The notes beneath the pieces were generated by a model. That model was given only the letters and a program-made list of their open reading frames with translations. It did no database searches and was not told the DNA's origin. Below, in pieces: positions 30,779 through 42,629 of a stretch of 64,000 bases of DNA; the first letter of the stretch is position 1; the number at the start of each line of letters is the position of its first letter. A program made the position numbers and the translations under genes. Source of the stretch: an uncultured Pseudomonadota bacterium (GTDB taxonomy: Bacteria; Pseudomonadota; Gammaproteobacteria; Burkholderiales; SG8-39); NCBI GenBank assembly GCA_903834835.1, contig CAILKO010000055.1:80150-144149 (forward strand). The letters run 5' to 3'.

Positions 30779-31930
30779 TCAGGCGGGTCCGAGTCCGCCG
30801 TGCGCCTCCGGATTGGCCGAGAGGCCTCCTGCCTTCGGCCGTCCACCGATGCGGTGCGCCGCGGCAAACTCCAGCATGCGTTCGATCGATATCCGCGCTC
30901 TGGCAGCGATGTCATCGTCGACCCGGATCTCATTGTTTCCCTCCTCCAGCACGCGGGCCACGCCGCGCAGGCTGTTCATCGCCATCCAGGGGCAGTGGGC
31001 GCATGACTTGCATGTCGCGCCGGACCCTGCAGTCGGTGCCTCGATGAGCGTAGTCCCGGGCGCGGCGAGCTTGCGCATGTGATGCAGGATTCCGCCGTCA
31101 GTCGCGACTATGAAGGTGCCCCCGGGATTGTCGAGTACCGCCTGGATGAGTCCGGACGTCGACCCCACCACGTCTGCCTGGACGACCACGGCCCGCGGTG
31201 ACTCCGGGTGCACCAGGACCTTGGCACCGGGATGCTGCGCCTTGAGCAAACCGAGCTCCGCCGCACGGAACTCGTCATGGACGATGCAGGCGCCATCCCA
31301 CAGCAGCATGTCCGCACCGGTTTCCTCCTGGATATACCTCCCGAGATGACGGTCCGGCGCCCAGAGGATCTTCTCGCCGCGCGCTTTCAGATGTTCGACG
31401 ATCGGCAGCGCGATGCTCGAGGTAACCATCCAGTCAGCGCGCGCCTTGACCGACGCGCTGGTGTTTGCATAGACGACCACTGTCCGATCCGGGTTGGCGT
31501 CGCAGAACGTCGTGAATTCATCGACCGGACAGCCCAGATCGAGCGAACAGGTCGCGTCCAGGTCCGGCATCAGAACCGTTTTCTCGGGATTTAGTATCTT
31601 CGCCGTCTCGCCCATGAACCGGACGCCAGCGACCACCAGCGTAGAAGCGCGATGCGCGCGCCCGAAGCGGGCCATCTCCAGCGAGTCTGCGACGCAGCCA
31701 CCCGTTTCTTCAGCGAGATCCTGGATGTCGCCATCGACGTAATAATGGGCAACAAGCACGGCATTGCGCTCTCGCAGCAGCTCGCGTATGCGCTGTTTGG
31801 CGGAGGTCCGCTCCGCGCGCGTAGCTGGTGGCTCAACCCTCGCCCAGGCCTGCGCGGTCAGGCAGACTCCTGACGCGTCGGGCTTCGGAAACTCGTAGAG
31901 TCGGCGCGCGTCCTTTACGGCCGTTGTCAT
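30779..31930 (-). CDS. nadA: Quinolinate synthase NadA
   Basis: The 383-residue [4Fe-4S] enzyme condenses iminoaspartate with dihydroxyacetone phosphate. Motifs are [39 protein letters not shown], and cysteines in [15 protein letters not shown] and [16 protein letters not shown] that include cluster ligands. It has a short extra N-terminus (about 20 residues) relative to E. coli. AAAGGAA lies 9 nt before the ATG. nadA and nadB sit on opposite strands here with nadC between them. Confidence 0.96.
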   Translation of the reverse strand: MTTAVKDARRLYEFPKPDASGVCLTAQAWARVEPPATRAERTSAKQRIRELLRERNAVLVAHYYVDGDIQDLAEETGGCVADSLEMARFGRAHRASTLVVAGVRFMGETAKILNPEKTVLMPDLDATCSLDLGCPVDEFTTFCDANPDRTVVVYANTSASVKARADWMVTSSIALPIVEHLKARGEKILWAPDRHLGRYIQEETGADMLLWDGACIVHDEFRAAELGLLKAQHPGAKVLVHPESPRAVVVQADVVGSTSGLIQAVLDNPGGTFIVATDGGILHHMRKLAAPGTTLIEAPTAGSGATCKSCAHCPWMAMNSLRGVARVLEEGNNEIRVDDDIAARARISIERMLEFAAAHRIGGRPKAGGLSANPEAHGGLGPA

Positions 31931-32241
31931 CGCTCGGGTTCCTTTGCAGGCGTGCGGGCGGGATCGCCACTGCCGGCCACGGTAACGGAAGAAAGCCTGT
32001 TCAGCGGGAACTATACGACACCTGCGTCGGTAGCGCTCAACCGGAAATCCCTGTGCGTTGGAGGACCTCCCCGGCGCAGTGTCCGCAAGCTACGAATCCG
32101 TGCTGCCGCCTGTAGCACACAGGGTCGCATTTTCAGCCGGGCAAGGTTTACATAGTAACATATTTGTTACCATATATCCCGTGGAGTACCCGGGTACTGC
32201 CCTGGACTCAAGCTCGTTACCACCCGTCAGGGGATAAACGC
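31931..32241. other. Intergenic region upstream of nadA, with palindrome B
   Basis: This is the 5' region of nadA and the 3' flank of the NarL-type regulator gene. It contains the second AT-rich palindrome (32149-32176), but no gene and no clear -35/-10 pair was recognised. The palindrome is about 220 nt from the nadA start and about 65 nt past the regulator stop. Confidence 0.5.
32149..32176. repeat. Hyphenated palindrome B (core GTAAC-N6-GTTAC)
   Basis: The arms TTACATAGTAAC-like and GTTACCATATA are separated by ATATTT, with 11-bp arms and two mismatches. The right half continues GTTACCATATATCCCG, matching 14 of 16 positions of the right arm of palindrome A. It is strikingly AT-rich compared with its surroundings. 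Confidence 0.65.
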
Positions 32242-32928
32242 CTATTGACCGCGCTTGGAGCTCAGGAATGCGAGGCGCTGCAGTTCCGACGCAGATTCCA
32301 GGTCCAGCTTCCGCCGGATATTTGCTCGCTGGTTCTCGACCGTGTTCACGCTTATGCCGAGCGCGCCGGCTATCCGGGCACGACTGTATCCCAGGCCAAG
32401 CAATCCGAAAACCTCTCGCTCTCTCGGGCTGAGTCGCGAGAGGACGTCGCCTCCAGAGGCCACACTCGTTCCGTCCCGCCGCGTGTCCCGGGATACGCTT
32501 TCCTCGGCCGATACCAGCGCATACCGCCGCCCCGCGAGCACTTCCCGGATAGCCTCTACCAGCCGCCGAGCCGGCGCCCCCTTGGTCACGAAGCCCTGCG
32601 CACCTTTCGCAAACGCTTCTTGCGCGACGTCCCAGCTGTCGCGCATGGTGAGCGCCATGATCGGGAGGCGCGGATACTCCCGATGCAGTCGCTCGATAAG
32701 ATCGAGCCCCGACTCGCCGCCGAGGAGGAGGTCGATGATCGCAAGGTCCGGTTTGGACGCCGCGCATATGCTCAAGGTCTCGGCAGAAGTGCCGGCCATC
32801 CAGTGCACCTCCATGTCCGGCTCGGCACCCAGGAACTGCGCGAGACAGTCACGCAGCACGGGATGGTCGTCCACGACCAGCAGCCGTGCGCGTACGCCGC
32901 TTTGCTGCGCGTTCCCCCTTGAATTCAT
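32242..32928 (-). CDS. Orphan NarL/FixJ-family response regulator
   Basis: The 228-residue protein has an N-terminal receiver with acidic pair VVDDHPVLRD, phospho-accepting aspartate in AIIDLLLGGESG, threonine in MALTMRD and lysine in FVTKGAP. A LuxR-type helix-turn-helix follows near the C-terminus, containing LSPREREVFGLLGLGYSRAR and SVNTVENQRANIRRKL. ATG at 32928 follows a strong G-run (7 G) at Shine-Dalgarno distance; codons further upstream are unlikely. No histidine kinase lies nearby. Targets are unknown. Confidence 0.88.
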   Translation of the reverse strand: MNSRGNAQQSGVRARLLVVDDHPVLRDCLAQFLGAEPDMEVHWMAGTSAETLSICAASKPDLAIIDLLLGGESGLDLIERLHREYPRLPIMALTMRDSWDVAQEAFAKGAQGFVTKGAPARRLVEAIREVLAGRRYALVSAEESVSRDTRRDGTSVASGGDVLSRLSPREREVFGLLGLGYSRARIAGALGISVNTVENQRANIRRKLDLESASELQRLAFLSSKRGQ

Positions 32929-33278
32929 GATCCCCCCCGATTCATCGAGCGCGATGCCGCGCGGCTCAATATTTATCGCTCTGTCTAATACTACCGGGAG
33001 AAAACAGGAGGCGTCCAGCGGCCGGGGCCCTAGGCACGGATAGTTGCTGCCGGCGTAGAAGCCAGCGTCATGTTGCGTAGCCGCATCCGTGCGAGAGATA
33101 CGAAGCTGATCCATTTGCGACAGATCTAGACGATGCCACCACCCGCACCATGACTCAGCTTGCTAGCGAAGGTTCAGAGGCCCCCGCTGCCCTAGAGCCA
33201 TGAGCAATTGAAGCCGTCCATGCGCCCCGTGTGATGCATGGCGTAGCCCGCAACCTTCCAGGCGCGGGCCACGACCTC
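32929..33278. other. Intergenic region, no gene recognised
   Basis: These are 350 bases between the response regulator and the Bug receptor gene, both leftward. Short open frames exist but none has recognisable sequence. It must hold the regulator's promoter and the end of the receptor transcript. No convincing hexamer pair or T-tailed hairpin was seen. Confidence 0.5.
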
Positions 33279-34256
33279 TCAGCGCATCCGTTGGCCAGCC
33301 GCAACCGCATCCTGATACTGCCTGTACTGGGCGGCGATCCGTGCGCGGGAATCAGCCGGGCTCAGCATCTCGGCGTCGAGACCGAGGGACTTGATCTTGC
33401 TCGTGACCTCCGGCGCGCCGGCCATCCCGCTGACCGCCGCGGAAAGCCGGCTCACCACGTCCGGCGGTGTGCTCGAAGGCGCAATCATCGCGACCCAGAA
33501 AGTCAGCTCATAGTCATTCAGGCCGACGTTCGCCTCGTTTGCCGTGGGCACGTGCGGGATCAGCGGATGGCGCTGCTTCCCGGTATACGCGAGGAGCTTC
33601 ACCCGGCCCTGCTTCTCGAACTCCACCAGCGAGGGGAGCACCACCACACCCGTGAAATCGACGTCCCCGCTGACGATCGCCTGGATCGCCGGCGCCATGC
33701 CGCCGAACAGCACGAATTCCACCGGCCCCATGCCAAGCGCTCGACGGAAAATCGCGAAGTCCGCGTTGAATCCACCCGGCATGCCTTCGTTCAGTTTTCC
33801 GGGATTCGCTTTCGAATACGCAACGAATTCCCGAAGATTCACTGAGGGATTCTTGCCTGATGCCACAACCACGTAACCGGTGCTTGCCAGGCGAGATATC
33901 AGCGTCAGGTCGCGCTCATAGCGGAACGGCCAATCCTTGTTCGTTGCCTGCTCGATGATGAACTGCTGGGCGCTGATCGCGACCGTATAGCCGTCGCCGG
34001 GTGCCTTCAGCAGCGCATCGTAGGCAACCTGCCCGCTTGCCCCCGGTCGGTTCTCTACGACGAAGGGCTGTTTGAAGCGTCCCTCCAGATAGGCTGCAGC
34101 GACGCGCCCGATCGCGTCCGTGGGACCGCCCGGCGCGTTCGGAATGATGATTCGCACCGTCTTGTTCGGATAGTCGGCAGCCGACTGTGCCAATGCCGAT
34201 ACGGGCGCGGCAAGTGCAGCCAGCAGCGCATACGCAATGAAACGCTTCATCTTCAT
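33279..34256 (-). CDS. Bug-family (TctC-like) periplasmic solute-binding protein
   Basis: The 325-residue protein has a cleavable signal peptide (FIAYALLAALAAPVSALAQ) followed by the family start DYPNKTVRIIIPNAPGGPTD. Also present are VENRPGASGQVAYDALLKA and the conserved GDVDFTG region. These receptors bind small carboxylates or related metabolites for tripartite TctABC transporters, but many are orphans, as here: no TctA or TctB gene is in the window. The family is greatly expanded in betaproteobacteria such as Bordetella. The ligand cannot be predicted. Confidence 0.9.
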   Translation of the reverse strand: MKMKRFIAYALLAALAAPVSALAQSAADYPNKTVRIIIPNAPGGPTDAIGRVAAAYLEGRFKQPFVVENRPGASGQVAYDALLKAPGDGYTVAISAQQFIIEQATNKDWPFRYERDLTLISRLASTGYVVVASGKNPSVNLREFVAYSKANPGKLNEGMPGGFNADFAIFRRALGMGPVEFVLFGGMAPAIQAIVSGDVDFTGVVVLPSLVEFEKQGRVKLLAYTGKQRHPLIPHVPTANEANVGLNDYELTFWVAMIAPSSTPPDVVSRLSAAVSGMAGAPEVTSKIKSLGLDAEMLSPADSRARIAAQYRQYQDAVAAGQRMR

Positions 34257-34705
34257 CTCCCTCTCCTCCGCCTTGTATGAGCGATCGCGCCCCCGTTTCC
34301 CGAGCAGAGCTGCCCCCGAAAGGGCGAGATTACTCCGGCTTCACGCCTGCGCGCCAGCGATCGCTTTCAAGGACGGGCTCTGCTCTGCGTCTCCGCACGT
34401 CTACGGGGGCGCAAGTCAGGGTTGCCTGCCCGGTCAGACACGATCCACCCCCCCTGGCTCACGAAGAATAGCTACCGAATCCCTGATTTCACACGACAAC
34501 TGCGGCATGGTCCCAGCCGCATTTCGAACGACGCACTTCAGTCGAGTGTTGCCACCTGCCGGGGAACGTGAACCCTGAGTACGCCGGAATTGCACCAGGA
34601 CGCGCATTACGGTTACGCCTCGTGGCCATACGCGACATACAGACGCCAGATAAGTTGCCGACCGGCAGAACCAGGGCTGAAGCAGCGCCTAAGCGACAAC
34701 CCGAA
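34257..34705. other. Intergenic region, no gene recognised
   Basis: These are 449 bases between the Sel1-repeat gene and the Bug receptor gene, both leftward. No recognisable coding sequence, RNA, repeat or strong hairpin was found. It is the presumed promoter region of the Bug receptor gene. Confidence 0.5.
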
Positions 34706-35830
34706 TCAGTCGCAGTCCTTGAAACTCCGGACCCGACAGCCTTGGGCAAGCTTCTGCGCTTCTACCATCTGCTGCGGTGTCATTTTTCTTGCAGTGATTT
34801 CACGGTTCCACACCGCATCGGCATCCCCTTGCGCTGCCGCGAGGTTGAACCACATATGGGCGCGGACGTCATCCAAATTGATGCCCTGACCTTTGGCATA
34901 CATCATCCCGAGATTGTTCTGCGCCCCTGGATATCCCTGCGCTGCTGCAAGCCGGTACCACTTCAACGCCTCGGTGTAGTCCTGCGGGACACCGTGACCG
35001 TCGTAATGCATGGCACCGAGGTTGTTCTGCGCCCGCGCATTCCCCTGCGCTGCGGCGAGACGGTACCAGTTCAACGCCTCGAGATAGTCCTGCGCGACAC
35101 CCTGACCGCTGTCGTAGCGCAGACCGAGGTTTGTCTGCGCCCCTGCATTGCCCTGCGCTGCGGCGAGCCGGTACCACCGTACCGCCTCCGCATCGTCCCG
35201 CGCGACACCCTGACCGTTGTCGTAGCGCACGCCGAGGTTGTACTGTGCCAATGCGTTCCCCTGTGCGGCGGCAAGCCTGTACCACCGCACTGCCTCCGGG
35301 TAATCCTGCTCCACCCCTTCACCGTTGGCATACATTGCACCGAGGATGCTTTGCGCCCGCGCGTTCCCCTGCGCTGCGGCGAGTCGGTACCACTTCAACG
35401 CCTCGCCGTAGTCCTGTTCGACACCCTGACCATTGTCATATCTCAGACCGAGGTTGTACTGTGCCGATGCATTCCCCTGCGCTGCGGCGAGCCGGTACCA
35501 CTTCAACGCTTCAGCGTAATCCTGCGCAACACCATGGCCATTGGCATACAGGTAGCCGAGGTTGTTCTGCGCTCGTGCGTTTCCCTGCGCCGCCGCGAGC
35601 TGGTACCACTTCAACGCCTCAGCGTAGTCCTGCGCCACACCATGACCGTTCGCATACATGAAGCCGAGGTTGTTCTGCGCCCACGCCTCGCCCTTCGCTG
35701 CAATCGGTCTTGTGATTGTCAATTCAGACGCGTAGTCGCCACGCCCATTGGCCGCAGCGGCATCGTCAATCGGTGCCGCCCACGCCGGCGCAACGATAAG
35801 CGCCAGCAACAACGTCACGACGAACCGCAT
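34706..35830 (-). CDS. Secreted Sel1-repeat protein
   Basis: The 374-residue protein has a signal peptide (RFVVTLLLALIVAPAWA) then eight consecutive Sel1-like repeats of 36 residues (about 50-340). The typical unit begins AQNNLGFMYANGHGVAQ and ends EALKWYRLAAAQGNA. The C-terminal tail contains TARKMTPQQMVEAQKLAQGC. Sel1 repeats form alpha/alpha solenoids that bind proteins, here probably in the periplasm. At DNA level the units are close 108-bp tandem repeats, so copy number may vary by recombination. The binding partner is unknown. ATG at 35830 is chosen for the signal peptide. Confidence 0.9.
   Translation of the reverse strand: MRFVVTLLLALIVAPAWAAPIDDAAAANGRGDYASELTITRPIAAKGEAWAQNNLGFMYANGHGVAQDYAEALKWYQLAAAQGNARAQNNLGYLYANGHGVAQDYAEALKWYRLAAAQGNASAQYNLGLRYDNGQGVEQDYGEALKWYRLAAAQGNARAQSILGAMYANGEGVEQDYPEAVRWYRLAAAQGNALAQYNLGVRYDNGQGVARDDAEAVRWYRLAAAQGNAGAQTNLGLRYDSGQGVAQDYLEALNWYRLAAAQGNARAQNNLGAMHYDGHGVPQDYTEALKWYRLAAAQGYPGAQNNLGMMYAKGQGINLDDVRAHMWFNLAAAQGDADAVWNREITARKMTPQQMVEAQKLAQGCRVRSFKDCD
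34860..35700. repeat. 108-bp tandem repeats encoding Sel1 units
   Basis: About eight head-to-tail copies of a 108-bp unit lie within the Sel1-repeat gene. Neighbouring units share long near-identical stretches such as GCGAGCCGGTACCAC. They are in phase with the 36-residue protein repeat. Confidence 0.8.
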
Positions 35831-35917
35831 GTTTTCCCCCAGTTTCGTACCTTTCGCCTGAACGCAGTTGGACTCCACAAGCAGGTCCAGCCGCAGGAAA
35901 GGGCCGCAACGATTTTA

Positions 35918-35994
<77 letters not shown>

Positions 35995-36020
35995 CCCGGG
36001 AATCGGACTGCCTGATGCAC

Positions 36021-36047
36021 CGGAGGGAGCCGTTGCGGCCCCCTCCG
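36021..36047 (-). terminator. Stable hairpin after rpoD
   Basis: An 11-bp stem (CGGAGGGGGCC / GGCTCCCTCCG, one G-T pair) closes a 5-nt loop just past the rpoD stop and before the tRNA gene. There is no U-run, so it may be a processing or Rho-related structure rather than a classical terminator. Confidence 0.4.
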
Positions 36048-36067
36048 TCGCTGCGGGTCAGGCGGGT

Positions 36068-38656
<2,589 letters not shown>

Positions 38657-38727
38657 GCACTCTCCTCGTTACGGATGATGCGACGGGAGGCCAGGAGCCT
38701 CACGGGGAACCTTCAAGTATAGCGAAC

Positions 38728-40500
38728 TTAGCTTTCGGAACGAAGCGAAAGCTCCATATTCTTCACTTCGGCGAGCTCGCGTCCGTACTCGGCGAATTCA
38801 TCCCGGGACAAATGTCCCGCAGCAAGCCGCTTCTGCATGTCCTGAAGCGCCTCCCTGCGTCGCGCGAGCCTCAGCCGAACCTGAATCTGATCAAACTGGC
38901 GCGCCAGGTCCTCATCGGCCAGCCGGGCATCCGCTGCCGCCGCCTGCGCATTGAACAGGAGTTCCGCCTCCGAGCGTCCCTGGAAGTTCTCGATGAGCAG
39001 GGCGCTCATCGCAGTATCAGCGGCGCCCAGCCCGGCGATCCAGTGCGCGAGCTCGGCAAGCACCTGCGTCTCGGGCAGTGCCGGATCGAGCACGCCGAGC
39101 TCAAGGCCTCGGGCAAGCACCGGATGCGCTGCAACGCAGGTCAGGAGCTTCCATTCGAGCGTGGACGGGGCGGCGAACTGCTGGCGCGGCGGCGCAGGGC
39201 GCGCATACGCACGCGGTTCGGCGGCGGTTCCAAGTATCTGCTCGGCCTCCTCGCGCGTAAGTTGAGCGAGCTCGGCGACCTCCTTGGTGATCTGCAACTT
39301 GAGCGCCGGCGCCGTCAGCTTCTGCAGATGCCCGCGCGCCGCGACCATGAACTGCGAACGCCCTTCCGCCGAGGCGAGATCCGTGGCGGCCCGCAACTCG
39401 CTGACCAGAAAACCGGACAGCGGCACCGCGCCGCGCACCCGTTGCTCGAACGCTTCGCTGCCCTCGGCGCGCACACAGCTGTCCGGATCATGCTCCTTCG
39501 GCAGAAACAGGAAGCGGATCGGCTTGTTGTCGACGGCAAGAGGCAGACTGACCTCGAGCGCGCGCCAGGCGGCTTTGCGACCGGCACCATCGCCGTCGAA
39601 GCAGAACACGATCTCGTCCGCGAGCCTGAGGAGCTTCGACACGTGGACCGGGGTCGTGGCAGTGCCAAGCGTGGCGACTGCGTAGCCGATGCCGTGCTGC
39701 GCGAGCGCGACCACGTCCATGTAGCCCTCGACTATCAGCACCTTGCGCGCGCGCTGGATCGCTTCGCGCGCCTGGACGAGCCCGTAGACCTCGCGACCCT
39801 TCTCGAACAGCGGCGTCTCGGGCGAATTGAGGTACTTCGGTTCCCCCTCGCCGATCACTCGCCCGCCGAAGCCGATGACCGCGCCGCGCGCATTGGTGAT
39901 CGGGAACATGATGCGGTCCCGAAATCGGTCGTAGCGCTTGCCTTCGTTCGCTATCACGAGGCCGCACTCGACGAGCCCCGGCTCCTCGTAGCGCCCGAAG
40001 GCCGCTCGCAGTCCTTGCCAGTCGTCCGGCGCATAGCCGATCCGGTAGCGCGCCGCGATCTCGCCGGACAACCCACGGCCCTTCAGGTAATCGATCGCGC
40101 GCGGCGATTTCCGCAGTTCCGCGCGATAGTGATCCATCGCAGTTTCCATCAGGGCGTAGAGGTCAGTTTCGCGTTCGCGCCGCACCGCCTCGGCAGGCGA
40201 GCGCGGAACCGCCTCTGGAACCTGCATGCCTAGACTCGATGCGAGATCCTTGATCGCGTCGACATAGCCAAGACTGGAATAGGACATCAGAAAGCCGATC
40301 GCATTGCCATGCGCGCCGCAACCGAAGCAGTGATAGAACTGCTTGGCGGGGCTGACCGTAAACGACGGAGATTTCTCGCTATGGAAGGGGCACAGGCCGA
40401 GATAGTTGGCGCCCGCCTTCTTCAACTGGACATAGCGCGAGACCAGCTCGACCATGTCCGCGCGGTTCAGGAGATCCTGTTTGAAACTCTCGGGGATCAA
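38728..40500 (-). CDS. dnaG: DNA primase DnaG
   Basis: The 590-residue enzyme lays RNA primers for replication. The N-terminal zinc domain has CPFHSEKSPSF and HCFGCG (about 38-64). The catalytic TOPRIM core has VLIVEGYMDVVAL and FDGDGAGRKA, and a helicase-binding C-terminal domain follows. The start is TTG at 40500 (MIPESFKQDLL matches the family), preceded by GGAG. The weak start codon may help keep primase scarce, as its low level is a known feature of this operon. Confidence 0.96.
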   Translation of the reverse strand: MIPESFKQDLLNRADMVELVSRYVQLKKAGANYLGLCPFHSEKSPSFTVSPAKQFYHCFGCGAHGNAIGFLMSYSSLGYVDAIKDLASSLGMQVPEAVPRSPAEAVRRERETDLYALMETAMDHYRAELRKSPRAIDYLKGRGLSGEIAARYRIGYAPDDWQGLRAAFGRYEEPGLVECGLVIANEGKRYDRFRDRIMFPITNARGAVIGFGGRVIGEGEPKYLNSPETPLFEKGREVYGLVQAREAIQRARKVLIVEGYMDVVALAQHGIGYAVATLGTATTPVHVSKLLRLADEIVFCFDGDGAGRKAAWRALEVSLPLAVDNKPIRFLFLPKEHDPDSCVRAEGSEAFEQRVRGAVPLSGFLVSELRAATDLASAEGRSQFMVAARGHLQKLTAPALKLQITKEVAELAQLTREEAEQILGTAAEPRAYARPAPPRQQFAAPSTLEWKLLTCVAAHPVLARGLELGVLDPALPETQVLAELAHWIAGLGAADTAMSALLIENFQGRSEAELLFNAQAAAADARLADEDLARQFDQIQVRLRLARRREALQDMQKRLAAGHLSRDEFAEYGRELAEVKNMELSLRSES

Positions 40501-40606
40501 TGAAGCTCCGCCTCGGAAGTGACGCCGGCGCTCGGGCAGCGCCGTCTGGAATCCAGTTTAACTTCCCGGGCCGGTCGGCCCGCACGCCGATGGCCGGTGT
40601 GCCAGC

Positions 40607-41053
40607 TCAGGAGCCGAGTTTCGCCTTCACCTGCGCGGACACGGCGCCCATGTCGGCGCGACCCGCAAGCTTCGGGCGCAGCGCATTCATCACCTTGCCC
40701 ATGTCCTTCGCGCTGGCAGCGCCGGATTCCACGATGGCGGCGACCACCGCTGCCGCGATCTCCTCAGCCGACATCTGCTGCGGCAGGTACGCAGACAGCA
40801 CCTCGATCTCCTGGCGCTCGACAGCCGCCAGATCCTCGCGCGCGCCTTTCTCGTACTGGACGATCGACTCCCGACGCTGCTTGATCAGCTTTTCCAGGAT
40901 GCCCAGCACGTCTGCATCCGACAGCTCGATCCGCTCGTCGACCTCGCGCTGCTTCATCGCGGCGAGCAGCAGGCGCAGCGTGTTCAGACGCGCGCTGTCC
41001 TTCGCGCGCATCGCCGCCTTCATGTCGTCAGTAACCGCTGTCTTCAGTGACAT
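40607..41053 (-). CDS. yqeY: GatB/YqeY-domain protein
   Basis: The 148-residue all-helical protein has the family pattern MKAAMRAKDSARLNTLRLLL, then YLPQQMSAEEI and KDMGKVMNALRPKLAGRADM. The domain resembles the tRNA-binding tail of the GatB amidotransferase subunit; its own role is unsettled. It lies between rpsU and dnaG, a frequent insertion in betaproteobacterial versions of this operon. It is the first gene after the hairpin/terminator that follows rpsU. Confidence 0.93.
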   Translation of the reverse strand: MSLKTAVTDDMKAAMRAKDSARLNTLRLLLAAMKQREVDERIELSDADVLGILEKLIKQRRESIVQYEKGAREDLAAVERQEIEVLSAYLPQQMSAEEIAAAVVAAIVESGAASAKDMGKVMNALRPKLAGRADMGAVSAQVKAKLGS

Positions 41054-41093
41054 CTTCAGCCTCCGGCCCGGCGGTATCTGGCCGCCGGAAAAC

Positions 41094-41115
41094 AAAAAAG
41101 GCGCCTGCGCGCCTT
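41094..41115 (-). terminator. Intrinsic terminator between rpsU and yqeY
   Basis: Read on the minus strand, AAGGCGC, a 4-nt loop and GCGCCTT are followed by a run of T (TTTTTTG). It lies 38 nt past the rpsU stop and upstream of yqeY-dnaG-rpoD. Partial read-through here would give high S21 and low primase, the same logic as the terminator in the E. coli operon. Confidence 0.85.
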
Positions 41116-41127
41116 GTCTGTTCAAGC

Positions 41128-41148
41128 TCGCGGAGCCCGGCTCCGCGA
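41128..41148 (-). terminator. GC-rich hairpin directly after rpsU
   Basis: TCGCGGAGCC and GGCTCCGCGA form a near-perfect inverted repeat around one base, 5 nt past the rpsU stop and 12 nt before the T-tailed terminator. It may protect the rpsU mRNA 3' end. Confidence 0.55.
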
Positions 41149-41153
41149 CGGGC

Positions 41154-41366
41154 TCAATACAGCTTTGCAGGCAGCATCTGGCTGCGCAGGCGCTTGTAGT
41201 GGCGCTTGACCGCAGCAGCAAGCTTGCGCTTGCGCTCGGTGGTCGGCTTCTCGTAGTACTCGCGCGAACGCAATTCGGTGAGCAGGCCGGTCTTTTCGAC
41301 GGTCCGCTTGAACCGGCGCATCGCGACTTCAAACGGCTCGTTTTCCCTGACTCGAACTGTCGGCAT
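41154..41366 (-). CDS. rpsU: 30S ribosomal protein bS21
   Basis: The 70-residue basic protein matches S21 along its whole length, with [20 protein letters not shown], then [14 protein letters not shown] and a basic C-terminus. S21 assists mRNA engagement by the 30S subunit. ATG at 41366 is used, since the codon above it is TTG. It is the first gene of the macromolecular synthesis operon and is divergent from tsaD. Confidence 0.97.
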   Translation of the reverse strand: MPTVRVRENEPFEVAMRRFKRTVEKTGLLTELRSREYYEKPTTERKRKLAAAVKRHYKRLRSQMLPAKLY

Positions 41367-41406
41367 CAAAACCTCTGAAAATTCATTGAATTGAACGGGG
41401 GGGCGG

Positions 41407-41412
41407 ATTATA
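41407..41412 (-). promoter_or_regulatory. -10 box of the rpsU promoter
   Basis: There is a perfect TATAAT on the minus strand about 41 nt before the rpsU ATG. No convincing -35 hexamer was seen at 16-18 nt spacing. Confidence 0.5.
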
Positions 41413-41541
41413 GCCAGAGTCGCGGCAATTACGCCAGCCCCTCCCTCGTGGACCGGCTAGTGCTGGCCACGGGGTTCCAGGACTTCGCCACCAGATTCTC
41501 TCGATAGTGTGCAAGCTGCGCTCCCGATACCGTGGTCCGCC

Positions 41542-41547
41542 TAGAAT
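41542..41547 (+). promoter_or_regulatory. -10-like box immediately before tsaD
   Basis: TAGAAT lies 8 nt before the tsaD ATG (41556). If used, the transcript would begin within a few bases of the start codon, giving a leaderless or nearly leaderless mRNA. No clear -35 was seen. Confidence 0.35.
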
Positions 41548-41555
41548 CCGCCGCC

Positions 41556-42593
41556 ATGCTTGTGCTCGGCATCGAAACCTCATGCGACGAAACCGGCGTC
41601 GGCCTCTACGACACAGCCGGACCGGGCCTGCTCGCCCATGCCCTGCACTCTCAGGTCGCCATGCACGACGCCTATGGCGGCGTGGTTCCCGAGCTCGCCT
41701 CGCGCGATCATGTTCGGCGCATCGTGCCGCTCGCGCGGGAAGTGCTCGGGCGCGCAGACCGGCGCGCCGAGAACCTCGATGCGATCGCCTACACCCAGGG
41801 CCCCGGGCTCGCGGGCGCATTGCTGGTCGGCGCATCCTTCGCGCAGGGCCTCGCGTTCGCTCTGGGGGTGCCTGCAATCGGCGTCCATCATCTGGAGGGG
41901 CACCTGCTGTCGCCTCTGCTCGGCGCACACCCGCCCGCATTCCCGTTTGTTGCGCTGCTGGTTTCGGGTGGTCATACCCAGCTCATGCGCGTCGAAGGCC
42001 TCGGCCGCTATGAACTACTCGGTGAAACCCAGGACGACGCCGCCGGCGAGGCCTTCGACAAGACGGCCAAGCTGCTGGGACTCGGCTATCCCGGCGGCCC
42101 CGCGCTCTCGGTGCTTGCGAAGTCCGGCACACCCGGCCGCTACCGTCTGCCCCGCCCCATGCTCGCGAGTGGCGATCTGGACTTCAGCTTTTCCGGCCTG
42201 AAGACCGCCGTCCTGACCCTGGTCCGCAAGGAAGGTGGCGGCCTTCCTCTGGCCCCGCAATTCTGCGCCGATGTGGCGCATGCCTTTCAGGATGCCGTCA
42301 CCGATGTGCTGGTCGCCAAGTCGCAGGCCGCCCTGCACGCCACAAATCTATACCGTCTGGTTGTTTCCGGAGGAGTGGGCGCTAACAGCGCGTTGCGCTC
42401 GAAGCTCTCGACGGCCAGTCGTCGACATCGTTTCGAAACTTTCTATCCCGAGCTGGAACTGTGCACCGACAACGGCGCGATGATCGCCTACGCGGCCGCC
42501 GCGCGGCTCGAGGCCTCGCGCACGGTCCCCACCCACCGCCGGTTCAACGTACACCCCAGGTGGGAACTTGCCACACGGGTGCTGCCCGACTAA
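41556..42593 (+). CDS. tsaD: tRNA N6-threonylcarbamoyladenosine synthase subunit TsaD
   Basis: The 345-residue ASKHA-fold protein transfers threonylcarbamoyl to A37 of ANN-decoding tRNAs with TsaB and TsaE. Motifs are [19 protein letters not shown], metal-binding histidines in [23 protein letters not shown] and [16 protein letters not shown] at 41556 gives the canonical N-terminus. The Sua5-type enzyme that makes its substrate, threonylcarbamoyl-AMP, is encoded at 51.8-52.8 kb. It is divergent from rpsU, a widely conserved arrangement. Confidence 0.96.
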   Translation: MLVLGIETSCDETGVGLYDTAGPGLLAHALHSQVAMHDAYGGVVPELASRDHVRRIVPLAREVLGRADRRAENLDAIAYTQGPGLAGALLVGASFAQGLAFALGVPAIGVHHLEGHLLSPLLGAHPPAFPFVALLVSGGHTQLMRVEGLGRYELLGETQDDAAGEAFDKTAKLLGLGYPGGPALSVLAKSGTPGRYRLPRPMLASGDLDFSFSGLKTAVLTLVRKEGGGLPLAPQFCADVAHAFQDAVTDVLVAKSQAALHATNLYRLVVSGGVGANSALRSKLSTASRRHRFETFYPELELCTDNGAMIAYAAAARLEASRTVPTHRRFNVHPRWELATRVLPD

Positions 42594-42629
42594 CCGGTGG
42601 AACTCGCCCGGTCTGGCGTGCCGGTCAAT

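Noticed and set aside
34860..35700. Regular repeats considered as a CRISPR array
   Set aside because: The period is 108 bp, contiguous and in frame with 36-residue Sel1 units. There are no spacers.
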